This document shows, in pieces, positions 22,596 through 31,960 of a stretch of 64,000 nucleotides of DNA. Below the pieces are notes generated by a model, which was not told the origin of the DNA, searched no databases, and saw only the letters and a list, made by a program, of their open reading frames with translations. Within the stretch, counting starts at the first letter, position 1, and every line of letters begins with the position of its first letter. The position numbers and the translations under genes were made by a program. Source of the DNA: an uncultured Eubacteriales bacterium (lineage in GTDB: Bacteria > Bacillota > Clostridia > Oscillospirales > Acutalibacteraceae); contig CAKTFN010000008.1 in assembly GCA_934561055.1 (NCBI GenBank), positions 1-64,000 on the forward strand, in the 5' to 3' direction.

Positions 22596-24839
22596 ATGGA
22601 CGGACATTATGAAAAGGACGGCTTTGACAAGCTTCTTGAAACGATAAAAATCGGCGGCTTTTCCGAACAGGATATCGCAAGAATAACCGCTGCTTATCAC
22701 TTTGCCGAAAAAGCGCACCAGGGCCAGAAGCGCCGCTCGGGCGAACCGTATATTATTCACCCGGTTGCCGTTGCTCAAATTCTTGCCGAAATGGGTATGG
22801 ATGCCGACTCGATTTGCGCCGCTCTTTTGCACGACGTTGTTGAAGATACTCCCGTTACCGACGAGGAAATCAGAAAAAAATTCGGCGAAACGATTGAGCA
22901 GCTTGTTGACGGAGTGACAAAACTCGGTCAGATCACAACGAACAAAACCCAAAGCGATGACGACGCAACGAAGGAGGAACAGCTCCTTCTCATGGAGCGC
23001 CAGCAGAGCGAAAACGTCAGAAAAATGTTCCTTGCAATGAGCAAGGATATCAGAGTAATCATTATAAAGCTTGCCGACAGGGTTCATAATATGCGTACTT
23101 TGCGCTTTATGCCCGAAGAAAAACGCCGTTTCAAAGCGAGAGAAACGCTTGAAATTTATGCGCCGATTGCTCACCGTCTCGGAATCAGAGCCTTCAAGGA
23201 AGAACTTGAAGACCTTGCAATCAGCTATCTTGACCCCGTCGCATACAAGGAAATCGAAACAACGCTCGAAAAGCAGGTTGAATCCCGTCAGGCTTTTCTT
23301 GACGAAATCAAAAAGCAAATCGGCGAACGTGTTCTCAAAGAGGTTCCGAACGCTCACATTTCCGGAAGAATCAAGAGTGTTCACGGAATTTACCGAAAGA
23401 CGTATATGCAGGGAAGAACGATTGACGAAATTTATGACATCTATGCCGTAAGAATTATCGTTGACTCCGTTTTTGAATGTTATTACTGCCTCGGAATAAT
23501 TCACGATATGTTCAATCCGCTTCCGGGAAGATTTAAGGATTATATCTCGACTCCGAAGCCGAATATGTATCAGTCGCTTCACACAACCGTAATCGGAAAG
23601 GACGGAATTCCCTTTGAGGTTCAAATCAGAACCTGGGAAATGCACCACACCGCCGAATACGGAATTGCCGCCCACTGGAAATACAAGCTCGGAATCAACG
23701 GAAAGGCGAAGTTTGAAGAGCGCCTTGCGTGGATAAGACAGCTTCTTGAAAATCAGAAGGAAAGCGACGATGTTGAAGAAATTGTCAGCATCATCAAGTC
23801 GGACTTCACCCCGGACGAAGTTTTTGCTTTCACTCCGAAGGGCGACGTAATCAGCCTTCCGATGGGTTCTTCGATTGTTGACTTTGCTTATGCGATTCAT
23901 TCGGCCGTCGGCTCAAGAATGATCGGTGCGAAGGTTGACGGAAGAATAACAACGCTCGACCACAAGGTCGGAAACGGCGAAATCATTGAAATTCTTACGT
24001 CGTCAACTCCGAGAGGCCCGAGCCGTGATTGGCTCAAAATCGCAAAAACAAGCTCTGCCCGAAGCAAAATCAAAAGCTGGTTCAAAAAGGAATGCAGAGA
24101 CGAAAACATCACGAGGGGAAAGGACGAAGTTGACCGTGAATTCAAGCGCAACAATATTGTTCTTCCCGAAAAGCAACTTCAGGAATTCCTTTTGAAAGTT
24201 GCCGAACGTCAAAAGCTTTCTTCGGTTGACGACCTTTACGCCGCAATCGGTTACGGCGGACTTTCGCTCAACAAACTCATTCCCAGAATCAAAGAGGAAT
24301 ACAATAAACTTCTCAAAGAAAACAAGCCCGAATCCGAGCCCGAAGAGCCGAAACTTCCTCAAAGCAAAAAGGTTGTCCGCTCTCCGGAGGGAATTCTCAT
24401 TGAGGGAATCGACAATTGCCTCATTAAGTTTTCGCGTTGTTGCGACCCGCTTCCCGGCGATGATATCATCGGATTTATCACAAGGGGTCACGGCGTTTCG
24501 ATTCACACCAGAAACTGCACGAACGTTCCGAAGGACATTTCAAAATGCGCCGAACCGGAACGCTGGATAAACGCACGCTGGGACACGAAGGTTTCAAATT
24601 CTTACCGCGTAACTCTCTGCGTAACGTGCATGAACCGGGTCGGAATGCTTGCGGATCTTTCCGGTCAGCTTGCTAATATGCACGTCATGATCCATTCGCT
24701 TTTCACAAAAGAAGCAAAGGACGGAAGAACGGAAATCTATCTTACAATCACCGTCAATTCTGCGGAGCACCTTAAATCGGTCGGCGAAAAGCTCAAAAAA
24801 ATCAAGGGTGTTCTTGAGGTTGAAAGATCCGGATTATAA
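22596..24839 (+). CDS. rel: Bifunctional (p)ppGpp synthetase/hydrolase Rel
   Basis: A 747-residue long RelA/SpoT homologue controlling the stringent response. The HD hydrolase domain retains its metal residues (GEPYIIHPVAVA and LLHDVVEDT), so hydrolysis should be active. The synthetase domain follows (about 230-360, RIKSVHGIYRK and YQSLHTTVIG), then the TGS domain (about 395-455, DVISLPMGSSIVDFAY), a helical/zinc-finger segment with RCCDPLPGDDI and a C-terminal ACT domain. AAAGGAGGG precedes the ATG. It is both made and removed here as the single long enzyme; no small alarmone synthetase is seen in the window. Confidence 0.97.
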   Translation: MDGHYEKDGFDKLLETIKIGGFSEQDIARITAAYHFAEKAHQGQKRRSGEPYIIHPVAVAQILAEMGMDADSICAALLHDVVEDTPVTDEEIRKKFGETIEQLVDGVTKLGQITTNKTQSDDDATKEEQLLLMERQQSENVRKMFLAMSKDIRVIIIKLADRVHNMRTLRFMPEEKRRFKARETLEIYAPIAHRLGIRAFKEELEDLAISYLDPVAYKEIETTLEKQVESRQAFLDEIKKQIGERVLKEVPNAHISGRIKSVHGIYRKTYMQGRTIDEIYDIYAVRIIVDSVFECYYCLGIIHDMFNPLPGRFKDYISTPKPNMYQSLHTTVIGKDGIPFEVQIRTWEMHHTAEYGIAAHWKYKLGINGKAKFEERLAWIRQLLENQKESDDVEEIVSIIKSDFTPDEVFAFTPKGDVISLPMGSSIVDFAYAIHSAVGSRMIGAKVDGRITTLDHKVGNGEIIEILTSSTPRGPSRDWLKIAKTSSARSKIKSWFKKECRDENITRGKDEVDREFKRNNIVLPEKQLQEFLLKVAERQKLSSVDDLYAAIGYGGLSLNKLIPRIKEEYNKLLKENKPESEPEEPKLPQSKKVVRSPEGILIEGIDNCLIKFSRCCDPLPGDDIIGFITRGHGVSIHTRNCTNVPKDISKCAEPERWINARWDTKVSNSYRVTLCVTCMNRVGMLADLSGQLANMHVMIHSLFTKEAKDGRTEIYLTITVNSAEHLKSVGEKLKKIKGVLEVERSGL

Positions 24840-24879
24840 TCGGACATTAAATTAAAAATATCTTTTAAGGAATATAAAA

Positions 24880-25341
24880 ATGCGTTGTGTAATTCAAAGA
24901 GTTTCAAAAGCAAAGGTCACCGTTGACGGAAAAGTTACCGGTGAAATCAAAAAAGGTTTCATGGTTCTTCTCGGCGTAATGGACGGAGACACAGACGAAG
25001 AAATGCGCCTTCTTGCAAAAAAAGTCGGAGAAATAAGAATTTTTACCGATGAAAACGAAAAGATGAATCTTTCGCTTTCTCAGGTCGGCGGTTCGGTTTT
25101 GCTCGTTTCCCAGTTTACGCTTTGCGCCGACCTTGCAAAGGGACGCCGTCCGTCGTTCACTCTTTCCGCACCGGTGAGCGAGGCCGAACGGCTTTATCTT
25201 GCCTTCGGAGAAGAACTCAAAAATTACGGCGTCGAAGATGTTCAATACGGCGTTTTCGGTGCGGATATGGCGGTTGAACTTTGCAACGACGGCCCTGTCA
25301 CAATCGTTATGGATACCGATATTTGGAAGAAGGGAAAATAA
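24880..25341 (+). CDS. dtd: D-aminoacyl-tRNA deacylase
   Basis: A 153-residue DTD that hydrolyses D-aminoacyl-tRNAs, and glycine mischarged on tRNA-Ala, as a proofreading factor. MRCVIQRVSKAKVTVDG, the catalytic-site SQFTL block (here SQFTLCAD) and NDGPVTIVMDT are present. It sits between rel and the MBL gene, the usual clostridial order. AAGGAAT precedes the ATG. The MBL gene starts on the base after its stop codon. Confidence 0.96.
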   Translation: MRCVIQRVSKAKVTVDGKVTGEIKKGFMVLLGVMDGDTDEEMRLLAKKVGEIRIFTDENEKMNLSLSQVGGSVLLVSQFTLCADLAKGRRPSFTLSAPVSEAERLYLAFGEELKNYGVEDVQYGVFGADMAVELCNDGPVTIVMDTDIWKKGK

Positions 25342-25980
25342 ATGAAACTTGAAGTGAACGGATACCCGGTCGGATACATGGGAACGAACTGCTTCCTCGT
25401 CACCGACAAAGAAAGCGGAAAGCGTTTCATCGTTGACCCGGGCGAATATGACCATTCGCTCAAAAAGCTCCTTTCAAACGTGGAAAGGGGAGAAATCGAA
25501 TATATTCTTCTCACCCACGGTCATTTTGATCACATCATGGGCGTTCGGGCCGTTAAGGAAAATTACGGCGGAAAAATCGTTATTCACGAAAAGGACGCCG
25601 ATTGCTTCACTAACGACGAAAAGTCACTGATTTCGCACTTTGGTTTTGACGGAAAGCTTCCGGAAAAGGCGGATATTTCCGTCAAAGACGGCGACAAGCT
25701 TCCGTTCGCAGACGGAGAGATTGAAGTTCTTCATACTCCGGGTCACACCGAAGGCAGCGTGTGCTATCTTATCGACGACCTTCTTTTCAGCGGAGACACG
25801 CTTTTTTGCGGCAGCGTCGGACGTACCGATTTCAAGAGCGGAAGCTATGAAGATATCATAAAAAGCGTGAAACGTCTTTCCGCAATCGAAGGCGACAAAA
25901 AAGTTTTTCCCGGCCACAATATGCTCACGACGCTTGACCGAGAGAGAAAGAACAATGTTTATCTGAAGGACGAAAAATGA
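25342..25980 (+). CDS. MBL-fold metallo-hydrolase, glyoxalase II-like
   Basis: A 212-residue metallo-beta-lactamase-fold hydrolase. The zinc-binding THGHFDH block is near residue 54, with HTPGHTEGSVCY near 135, the bridging Asp in LFSGDTLF and the last His in FPGHN. The compact size fits the YcbL/glyoxalase II-like group, which hydrolyses thioesters; the substrate is not established. It abuts dtd and overlaps hemZ by 4 bp, so its product level is coupled to both. Confidence 0.93.
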   Translation: MKLEVNGYPVGYMGTNCFLVTDKESGKRFIVDPGEYDHSLKKLLSNVERGEIEYILLTHGHFDHIMGVRAVKENYGGKIVIHEKDADCFTNDEKSLISHFGFDGKLPEKADISVKDGDKLPFADGEIEVLHTPGHTEGSVCYLIDDLLFSGDTLFCGSVGRTDFKSGSYEDIIKSVKRLSAIEGDKKVFPGHNMLTTLDRERKNNVYLKDEK

Positions 25981-27446
25981 ATCTTGTAATCATAAATCAC
26001 GACTATCACTATGAACTTGAAAACCTTGTTCGCCTTTTCTTTCCGAACGAAAAGATTGAGGTCACAAAGGAAAAAAACGGCGAAGAACGCTTTATTTTGA
26101 CCGAACTTCAAAAGGAAGAAAGCGGCGCAAAAATTTCGGTTCTTCTCGGCTTTGACGAAGTTTTTTCCGGTGAAGAAGAACATTCTTTTTCCGAAAAGCT
26201 TTCGGACGAAACCGAAGAGAGCTTTCTTGAAAGAAAAACCGCCCAACTTCTTTTTAAACTTCTTAAAAGGGCAACGGGATACACTCCTTTGTGGGGAATT
26301 CTTACCGGCGTCAGACCGGCGAAACTCATGACGAAGCTTTCTTCTTCATGGGGAGCGGAAAAGGCGAAAGAATATTTTTCAAAAGAACTTTATGTCAGTG
26401 ACGAAAAAATCAGCCTTGCTTCTTCTGTTGCAAAAAAGGAACAGCCGATAATAGAAAAAAGCAAGAAGAATTCGTTCAGTCTTTATGTTTCGATTCCGTT
26501 TTGTCCGACAAGGTGCAGCTATTGCTCTTTTGTCTCCCATTCAAACGAAAGTGCAAAAAAGCTTATGCCCGATTATGTGAAGCTTCTTTGCAAAGAGATT
26601 GAAGAAACGGGAAAAATCGCAAAACTGCTTTCGCTGAATCTTGAAAGCGTGTATATCGGCGGCGGAACACCGACCGCCCTCACGGCGGATTTTCTCAAAG
26701 ACGTTACCGACGCAATCGGCAAAAACTTTAATATTACCGAAAACTGCGAATATACTATTGAAGCGGGACGTCCGGACAGCGTCACGGACGAAAAGCTTGA
26801 AGTGATTAAAAAAAGCGGCGCAAAAAGAATCAGCATCAATCCCCAAACGTTTTCCGACAGCGTTCTTGAGGCAATCGGAAGAAAGCACACCAGTGCAATG
26901 ACCGAAAAGGCAATGCTCATGGCTCGGGAACACGGATTTGAAAATATCAATATGGATCTCATCGCGGGACTTCCGACCGATAATTTTGAAAGCTTTCAAA
27001 GAACGCTTTCAAAAACGCTTTCTTTTGAGCCGGAGAATATTACGGTTCATACTCTTGCGCTCAAACGCTCTTCGGCTCTTGTCACCGAGGAAAAGGAAAA
27101 AGGCAGCGCCGCCGAGGCGCAAAGAATGCTCTCGTTCGCTTTTGAAACGCTCACAAAAAACGGTTATGAACCTTATTATATGTATCGCCAGAGTAAATGC
27201 CTCGGAAACCTTGAAAACGTCGGTTGGGCAAAAAAAGGTTATGAATGCCGTTATAATGTATATATGATGGAAGAATGTCACACGGTTCTTGCCTGCGGCG
27301 CCGGAGCTGTAACAAAACTCCGTTCCCCGGTTTCGGGCGTAATTGAAAGAATTTTCAATTTTAAGTATCCGTATGAATATATAAGTCGTTTTGACGAATT
27401 GCTTGAACGCAAAAACCGAATTTTCGAGTTTTATGAAGAAATATAA
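25977..27446 (+). CDS. hemZ: HemZ-type coproporphyrinogen dehydrogenase
   Basis: A 489-residue radical SAM protein of the HemZ branch of HemN-like enzymes. The 4Fe-4S/SAM motif is Cys176-Cys180-Cys183 in IPFCPTRCSYCSF, followed by VYIGGGTPTAL and the RISINPQTFSDSVL block. An N-terminal domain of about 165 residues precedes the barrel, as in HemZ. HemZ is annotated as an oxygen-independent coproporphyrinogen III dehydrogenase, but its true reaction is uncertain and no other haem genes are nearby. The start overlaps the MBL stop in an ATGA junction. Confidence 0.9.
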   Translation: MNLVIINHDYHYELENLVRLFFPNEKIEVTKEKNGEERFILTELQKEESGAKISVLLGFDEVFSGEEEHSFSEKLSDETEESFLERKTAQLLFKLLKRATGYTPLWGILTGVRPAKLMTKLSSSWGAEKAKEYFSKELYVSDEKISLASSVAKKEQPIIEKSKKNSFSLYVSIPFCPTRCSYCSFVSHSNESAKKLMPDYVKLLCKEIEETGKIAKLLSLNLESVYIGGGTPTALTADFLKDVTDAIGKNFNITENCEYTIEAGRPDSVTDEKLEVIKKSGAKRISINPQTFSDSVLEAIGRKHTSAMTEKAMLMAREHGFENINMDLIAGLPTDNFESFQRTLSKTLSFEPENITVHTLALKRSSALVTEEKEKGSAAEAQRMLSFAFETLTKNGYEPYYMYRQSKCLGNLENVGWAKKGYECRYNVYMMEECHTVLACGAGAVTKLRSPVSGVIERIFNFKYPYEYISRFDELLERKNRIFEFYEEI

Positions 27447-27463
27447 ATTACTGATGCTCAGAG

Positions 27464-28411
27464 GTGATCGATATTTCCGAAATCAATAATATTGTTTCAA
27501 TCAACGAAATGGCAACTCTTTCTCCGGAAGAACTCATTGAGGTTAGCGAAAGAAATTTTCGCCTTCAGGTTGAAAACGTTGCGTCAAAAGTTGCTGCTCT
27601 TTCCGGAAACCGTCTTGTGATGCTCGCAGGGCCGAGCTCGTCCGGAAAAACAACAACCGCCGAACTTCTTTCAAAGGATCTCATCAAAAACGGACGGGGT
27701 GCAAAAGTCATTTCGCTCGACGATTTTTACAAAGATCAAAACGAAAAAATCTTTTTTGAGGACGGAACGCCGGATTTTGAAACCGTAAAATCGCTCGACA
27801 CAGAAAAAATCAAAGAATGTCTTTCAAATATCACCGAAAAAGGCGAATGTCTTCTTCCCCGATTTTCCTTTGTCACGGGAATGCGCGAAAAAGAGCCGGT
27901 TCACCTTACTCTCGAAAAAGACGAGGTTGTGATTGTTGAAGGGCTTCATGCACTCAATCCGGTGATTACCGATTCGCTTGAAAGCGAAAAGCTCACAAAG
28001 CTTTATGTCAGCGTTTCGTCAAGAATAATGAATCAAAACGGGGTTTTCCTTTCAAAAAGGGACATCCGTTTTATCAGGCGAATGGTTCGTGATTATCTTT
28101 TCAGAAACTCCGGGGTTGATTATACCTTTTATCTTTGGAACGGTGTTCGCAAGGGAGAGGACAGATATCTTTTTCCGTTCAAACCTCTTGCGGACATAAA
28201 AATAGATTCATTTCACAGTTATGAAATGTGCGTTTTAAAAGAGACAGCGCTTTCGCTTCTTTCTCACATCGAAAAGGACAGTCCGTATTTCGACCGGTCA
28301 AAAAAGCTTTTTGAAAAACTTTCCCGGTTTGTTTCGATTGAAAAGGAAAAGATGCCGGAAAGCTCGCTGCTTCGTGAATTTATCGGACAGGAGGAAACTC
28401 ACTTTGGCTGA
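27464..28411 (+). CDS. Uridine kinase-like nucleoside kinase
   Basis: A 315-residue P-loop kinase of the phosphoribulokinase/uridine kinase superfamily. Walker A is AGPSSSGKTTTAE near residue 51, followed by SLDDFYKD, the VIVEGLHALNP Walker-B-like strand and RFIRRMVRDYLFR in the lid. It probably phosphorylates a nucleoside. The N-terminal 45 residues form a helical extension without the TGS domain some relatives carry. The start is uncertain: a GTG at 27464 lies inside the GAGGTG ribosome binding site, while an in-frame ATT at 27473 has better spacing and the first ATG (27509) has no site. Confidence 0.82.
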   Translation: MIDISEINNIVSINEMATLSPEELIEVSERNFRLQVENVASKVAALSGNRLVMLAGPSSSGKTTTAELLSKDLIKNGRGAKVISLDDFYKDQNEKIFFEDGTPDFETVKSLDTEKIKECLSNITEKGECLLPRFSFVTGMREKEPVHLTLEKDEVVIVEGLHALNPVITDSLESEKLTKLYVSVSSRIMNQNGVFLSKRDIRFIRRMVRDYLFRNSGVDYTFYLWNGVRKGEDRYLFPFKPLADIKIDSFHSYEMCVLKETALSLLSHIEKDSPYFDRSKKLFEKLSRFVSIEKEKMPESSLLREFIGQEETHFG

Positions 28412-30167
28412 AAGAAAAAAACAATCACTTTTGACGGGAGCGGGCGTTCTTGCGATTGCAACCGTCATCGTCAAACTCATCAGCGCCCTTTACAAAATTC
28501 CGCTGACGAACCTCATCACGGTTGAGGGATATGCGTATTTTACCGGTGCATATGCCGTTTATACGCCGCTTTACTCAATCTCAATGGCAGGACTTCCGGT
28601 TGCGGTTTCAAAGCTTGTTTCTCAAAACATCGAACTCGGAAGAGTGAGGGACGCAAGAAGAATTTTCAACGTTTCAAAAAAGTTGTTCTTCCTCGTCGGC
28701 CTTTGCGGAACGGTCATTCTTGCCGCGGTTGCCGTTCCGTATTCAAAAATGGTTAACTCGCCGCAAAATTACATAAGTATGCTCGCAATCGCTCCGTGCA
28801 TTGTTTTTTGCTGCATGATGTCCGCTTTCAGAGGGTATTACGAAGGCCTCAAAAACATGACTCCGACCGGAGTTTCTCAGGTTGTCGAAGCGGTTGTAAA
28901 ACTCGGTTTCGGCCTTGTTGCAACTTGGATTTTTGTAAAAAAGACCATGAGCGATTACGCAAAGAACAGCGTTGACGGAGTCGGAACAATGTTCGGCGTT
29001 CAGGTTCAAAACGAACAGGAAGCTCTCAGCACAATGTATCCTTATGCCGCCGCCGTTGCAATCCTCGGTGTAACGCTCGGCTCAATGTTCGGCCTTCTTT
29101 ATCTTTATATTCATTATAAAAGAAAAGGCTTTGGTTTTACCCGCGCGGAACTCGTCAATTCTCCGCCGCCGAAAAGCGACAAGGCCCTCAGAAAGCAGAT
29201 TATTCAAATTGCCGCTCCCGTTGCTCTCAGTTCTCTCATCGTAAACATCAGTAATATCATTGATGACACGATGATCAGAACCCGCCTTAAGCACGCAATC
29301 GAAGCCGGAGGAACCGTTGTTCGCGATATGTATTCCGCGTCTCTCACGGCCGCCGGAACGGTTGACGAAAAAATCGGCGATTATCTTTACGGAACCCACG
29401 CTTCCGTTCTCAACATCAAGAACCTCATTCCGACGATTACGCTCACCCTCGGCGTCAGCGCAATTCCCATGCTTGCAACCGCATGGACGGCAAAGAACAA
29501 AAAGGAAATCAAAACAACAATTGAATCTGTAATCCGTGTAACGATGATGATTGCTCTTCCGGCCGGACTCGGAATTGCCGCTCTTTCAGAACCGATTCTT
29601 GGTTTTCTTTATTCAAAGCAGGCTCATATGATTCCGATTGCGGCTCCGATGCTCTGCGTTTACGGCTTTGGAATTTTTATGTTCTCCGTTGCTTCGCCGA
29701 TTACCAATATGCTTCAGGCTGTCGGAAGAATGGACATTCCGCTCAAGTCCGTTGCAATCGGTTCGGTTGTAAAAATCATTCTGAATTATGTCCTTATCGG
29801 AAACCCGAAAATCAACATCAACGGTGCGGTTTGGAGCACGATGGTTTGCTATGTTGTTATGCTTTCAATCAACTTTGTTTCCCTTATTAAGGTTACAAAA
29901 GTTAAACTCGACGTTTCTTCGGTTTTTCTCAAACCGCTCATTTCGGCAACGGTCTGCGGAATTACGGCGTTTTATGCAAATGTTCTTCTTGCGGATAAAA
30001 TAGGACTTTCTTCAAAGCTTTCAACGCTCGTTTCAATCTGCGTCGGCGCCGCATTTTATGCCGCGGTTCTCCTTCTTTTAAAGGGAGTTGCCCGTGACGA
30101 CGTTGAAATGTTGCCAAAAGGAGAAAAAATTGCAAAAGCACTTGAAAAATTTGGATTATTAGGGTAA
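28404..30167 (+). CDS. SpoVB/MurJ-like lipid flippase (YabM type)
   Basis: A 587-residue polytopic protein of the MOP exporter superfamily, polysaccharide/SpoVB branch, with about 14 transmembrane helices. It probably flips a lipid-linked precursor, such as lipid II, during envelope or spore cortex synthesis. I chose the TTG at 28404 because AGGAGG lies at 28389-28394, 9 nt ahead; the frame is open 31 codons earlier but deep inside the previous gene. The start overlaps that gene by 8 bp. The next gene is mazG, so this corresponds in position to yabM of Bacillus (yabM-yabN-yabO-yabP-yabQ). Confidence 0.88.
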   Translation: MAERKKQSLLTGAGVLAIATVIVKLISALYKIPLTNLITVEGYAYFTGAYAVYTPLYSISMAGLPVAVSKLVSQNIELGRVRDARRIFNVSKKLFFLVGLCGTVILAAVAVPYSKMVNSPQNYISMLAIAPCIVFCCMMSAFRGYYEGLKNMTPTGVSQVVEAVVKLGFGLVATWIFVKKTMSDYAKNSVDGVGTMFGVQVQNEQEALSTMYPYAAAVAILGVTLGSMFGLLYLYIHYKRKGFGFTRAELVNSPPPKSDKALRKQIIQIAAPVALSSLIVNISNIIDDTMIRTRLKHAIEAGGTVVRDMYSASLTAAGTVDEKIGDYLYGTHASVLNIKNLIPTITLTLGVSAIPMLATAWTAKNKKEIKTTIESVIRVTMMIALPAGLGIAALSEPILGFLYSKQAHMIPIAAPMLCVYGFGIFMFSVASPITNMLQAVGRMDIPLKSVAIGSVVKIILNYVLIGNPKININGAVWSTMVCYVVMLSINFVSLIKVTKVKLDVSSVFLKPLISATVCGITAFYANVLLADKIGLSSKLSTLVSICVGAAFYAAVLLLLKGVARDDVEMLPKGEKIAKALEKFGLLG

Positions 30168-30238
30168 AATAACACAGATGACCGCTTGACACCGGCATTC
30201 TTCTTTTTCGGCGGTTTAATCTGTTGAGGTATTTCAAA

Positions 30239-31057
30239 ATGGATAATTTCAATTTCAAATCAAAATACGGCTTTGACGATCTTTGCAAAATCATGACCGT
30301 TCTTCGTGCACCCGGCGGTTGTCCGTGGGACAGGGAACAGACTCATGAGTCAATCAAAAAGTCTCTCATTGAAGAAACTTACGAGGTTATCGAAGCAATC
30401 AACAAAAACGACAAAACCCTTCTTTGCGAAGAACTCGGCGACGTTCTTCTTCAGGTTGTTTTTCACGCAGAAATGGAGCGTGAGCAGGGTTCGTTTGACA
30501 TAAACGACGTTTGCGACGGAATCTGCAAAAAGCTGATTGAGCGTCACCCTCATGTTTTCGCTTCCGACAGTGCGGAAACACCGGCCGAAGTTCTTGTCAA
30601 ATGGGATGAAATCAAATTCAAGTCGAAGGGTCAGAAATCCCAGGGCGATTCGATGAAGGCCGTTCCGATTGAACTTCCGGCTCTTATGAGGGCGCAAAAG
30701 CTTCAAAGCAAGGCGAAAAAGGCCGGCTTTGACTGGAAATCCGCCGACGGCGCTTTTGACGCACTTTACGGCGAAATCAAAGAACTTGAAGAAGCATACG
30801 GCTCCGGAAAGAAAGAAAATATCGAAGACGAGTTCGGAGACGTTCTTTTTTCGGCCGTCAATGTTTCGCGTTTCCTTGACCTTGACAGCGAAGAAGCACT
30901 CACAAAATCAAGCAACAAGTTCCTTGAAAGATATCTTATCGTTGAACAGCTTGCGAAAGAGCGAAACATCAACATGAAGGAAACGCCGATTGAGGAATTG
31001 GACAAGCTTTGGAGCGAAGCGAAAAAGATTATTTCCGAAAAGAGGCAAACCGAGTAA
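30239..31057 (+). CDS. mazG: Nucleoside triphosphate pyrophosphohydrolase MazG
   Basis: A 272-residue MazG with two all-alpha NTP-pyrophosphatase halves. The first carries GGCPWDREQTHESIKKSL and EETYEVIEAI..EELGDVLLQV. The second carries a weaker EIKELEEAY..EDEFGDVLFSAVN set. It removes non-canonical or excess NTPs to NMP plus diphosphate. Bacillus YabN joins a methyltransferase-like domain to MazG, and that domain is absent here. The ATG at 30239 has GTTGAGGT about 9 nt ahead; a TTG upstream overlaps that site. Confidence 0.94.
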   Translation: MDNFNFKSKYGFDDLCKIMTVLRAPGGCPWDREQTHESIKKSLIEETYEVIEAINKNDKTLLCEELGDVLLQVVFHAEMEREQGSFDINDVCDGICKKLIERHPHVFASDSAETPAEVLVKWDEIKFKSKGQKSQGDSMKAVPIELPALMRAQKLQSKAKKAGFDWKSADGAFDALYGEIKELEEAYGSGKKENIEDEFGDVLFSAVNVSRFLDLDSEEALTKSSNKFLERYLIVEQLAKERNINMKETPIEELDKLWSEAKKIISEKRQTE

Positions 31058-31216
31058 CCTCTCGATTAACCGGCAGTGGCGAATATTGCGGGAACATTTT
31101 CCGTTGATGTTTTCACTTTCGACGAATTGACGGTTACATGATTTTCAAATCCAATTAAGACGCACGCAGAAGCGAAGGCGTACTTATGGAAAAATATATT
31201 TTTGGAGGATTTCACA

Positions 31217-31489
31217 ATGAATAAGACCGAATTGGTTGCTGCAGTTGCAGCGAAAGCAGAAATTTCAAAGAAAGACGCAGAAGCGGCTGTTGCAGCAGTT
31301 TTCGGCGCAGTTGAAGATGCACTTGTAAAAGGCGAGAAGGTTCAGCTCATCGGCTTTGGTACTTTTGAAGTTAAGGAAAGAGCGGCAAGAACAGGCCACA
31401 ACCCCAGAACAGGCGAAGCTGTTGAAATTGCTGCTTCAAAGGTTCCGTCCTTTAAGGCAGGCGCAGCTCTTAAGAACGCTGTTAAATAA
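31217..31489 (+). CDS. hup: HU-family DNA-binding protein
   Basis: A 90-residue HU-type nucleoid protein that bends and compacts DNA as a dimer. [22 protein letters not shown] and the arm region [13 protein letters not shown] with [10 protein letters not shown] are standard. GGAGGATTT precedes the ATG at 31217. The 160-bp upstream gap has no clear consensus promoter I can defend, although a TTGACG occurs at about 31126. It interrupts the Bacillus-like mazG-yabO order, an arrangement seen in other Clostridia, and has a strong terminator. Confidence 0.96.
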   Translation: MNKTELVAAVAAKAEISKKDAEAAVAAVFGAVEDALVKGEKVQLIGFGTFEVKERAARTGHNPRTGEAVEIAASKVPSFKAGAALKNAVK

Positions 31490-31504
31490 TTATGGTTTTA
31501 AAGG

Positions 31505-31534
31505 TCGGGCTGCGTTTGCGGCCCGATTTCTTTT
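31505..31534 (+). terminator. Terminator after hup
   Basis: TCGGGC-T-GC pairs with GC-G-GCCCGA around GTTT, followed by TTTCTTTT. Confidence 0.8.
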
Positions 31535-31570
31535 AATCCTCCTTTGAAAATAAAGAAAGGAAGTTTTATT

Positions 31571-31810
31571 ATGAGACTTGACAAATATCTCAAAGTTTCC
31601 CGACTCATCAAACGTCGGACGGTTGCGAACGAGGTTTGCGACGCAAAGCACGTCACCGTCAACGGAAAAGTTGCCCGTGCTTCTTACGACGTAAAACAGG
31701 GCGATATCATAGAAATCCAAATGGGCGAAAACAAAATTCGTGCCGAGGTTTTGCTTGTTACGGAATACGCAACAAAGGAAAACGCTTCGGATATGTATAA
31801 GATTTTGTAA
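31571..31810 (+). CDS. rqcP: S4-domain RNA-binding protein RqcP
   Basis: A 79-residue S4-domain protein, the RqcP/YabO type, which works with RqcH in ribosome-associated quality control, adding C-terminal alanine tails to stalled chains on 50S subunits. MRLDKYLKVSRLIKRRTVANE and the VNGKVARASYDVKQGD block are diagnostic. The ATG at 31571 has GAAAGGAAG ahead of it; an in-frame ATG nine codons earlier is unlikely. It lies in its usual place between the mazG/hup genes and yabP. Confidence 0.93.
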   Translation: MRLDKYLKVSRLIKRRTVANEVCDAKHVTVNGKVARASYDVKQGDIIEIQMGENKIRAEVLLVTEYATKENASDMYKIL

Positions 31811-31834
31811 GCGTTTTCACGGATAAAACAAAAA

Positions 31835-31869
31835 CAACCGCCGAATTTTCTCGACGGTTATTTTTATTC
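31835..31869 (+). terminator. Intergenic terminator after rqcP
   Basis: AACCG-C-CGA pairs with TCG-A-CGGTT around ATTTTC, followed by ATTTTTATT. It separates rqcP from the sporulation genes, so yabP-yabQ likely have their own promoter or need read-through. Confidence 0.7.
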
Positions 31870-31960
31870 TTTGCCGTTTTGCACTCAACATAAATTTTAC
31901 AGCCGGTGCATAGTATTGAACGTCGGAAATCAAATACAGAGCCTGACGGGAGGAACGGAT

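Noticed and set aside
22551..23900. 449-codon minus-strand open frame opposite rel
   Set aside because: It is entirely antisense to a clear Rel protein, has no ribosome binding site and resembles no family. The codon bias of this genome leaves long antisense frames open.
30168..30238. Hairpin between the flippase and mazG genes as a terminator
   Set aside because: ACCGC and GCGGT can pair across a long loop, but there is no T run, so it is not a convincing terminator.
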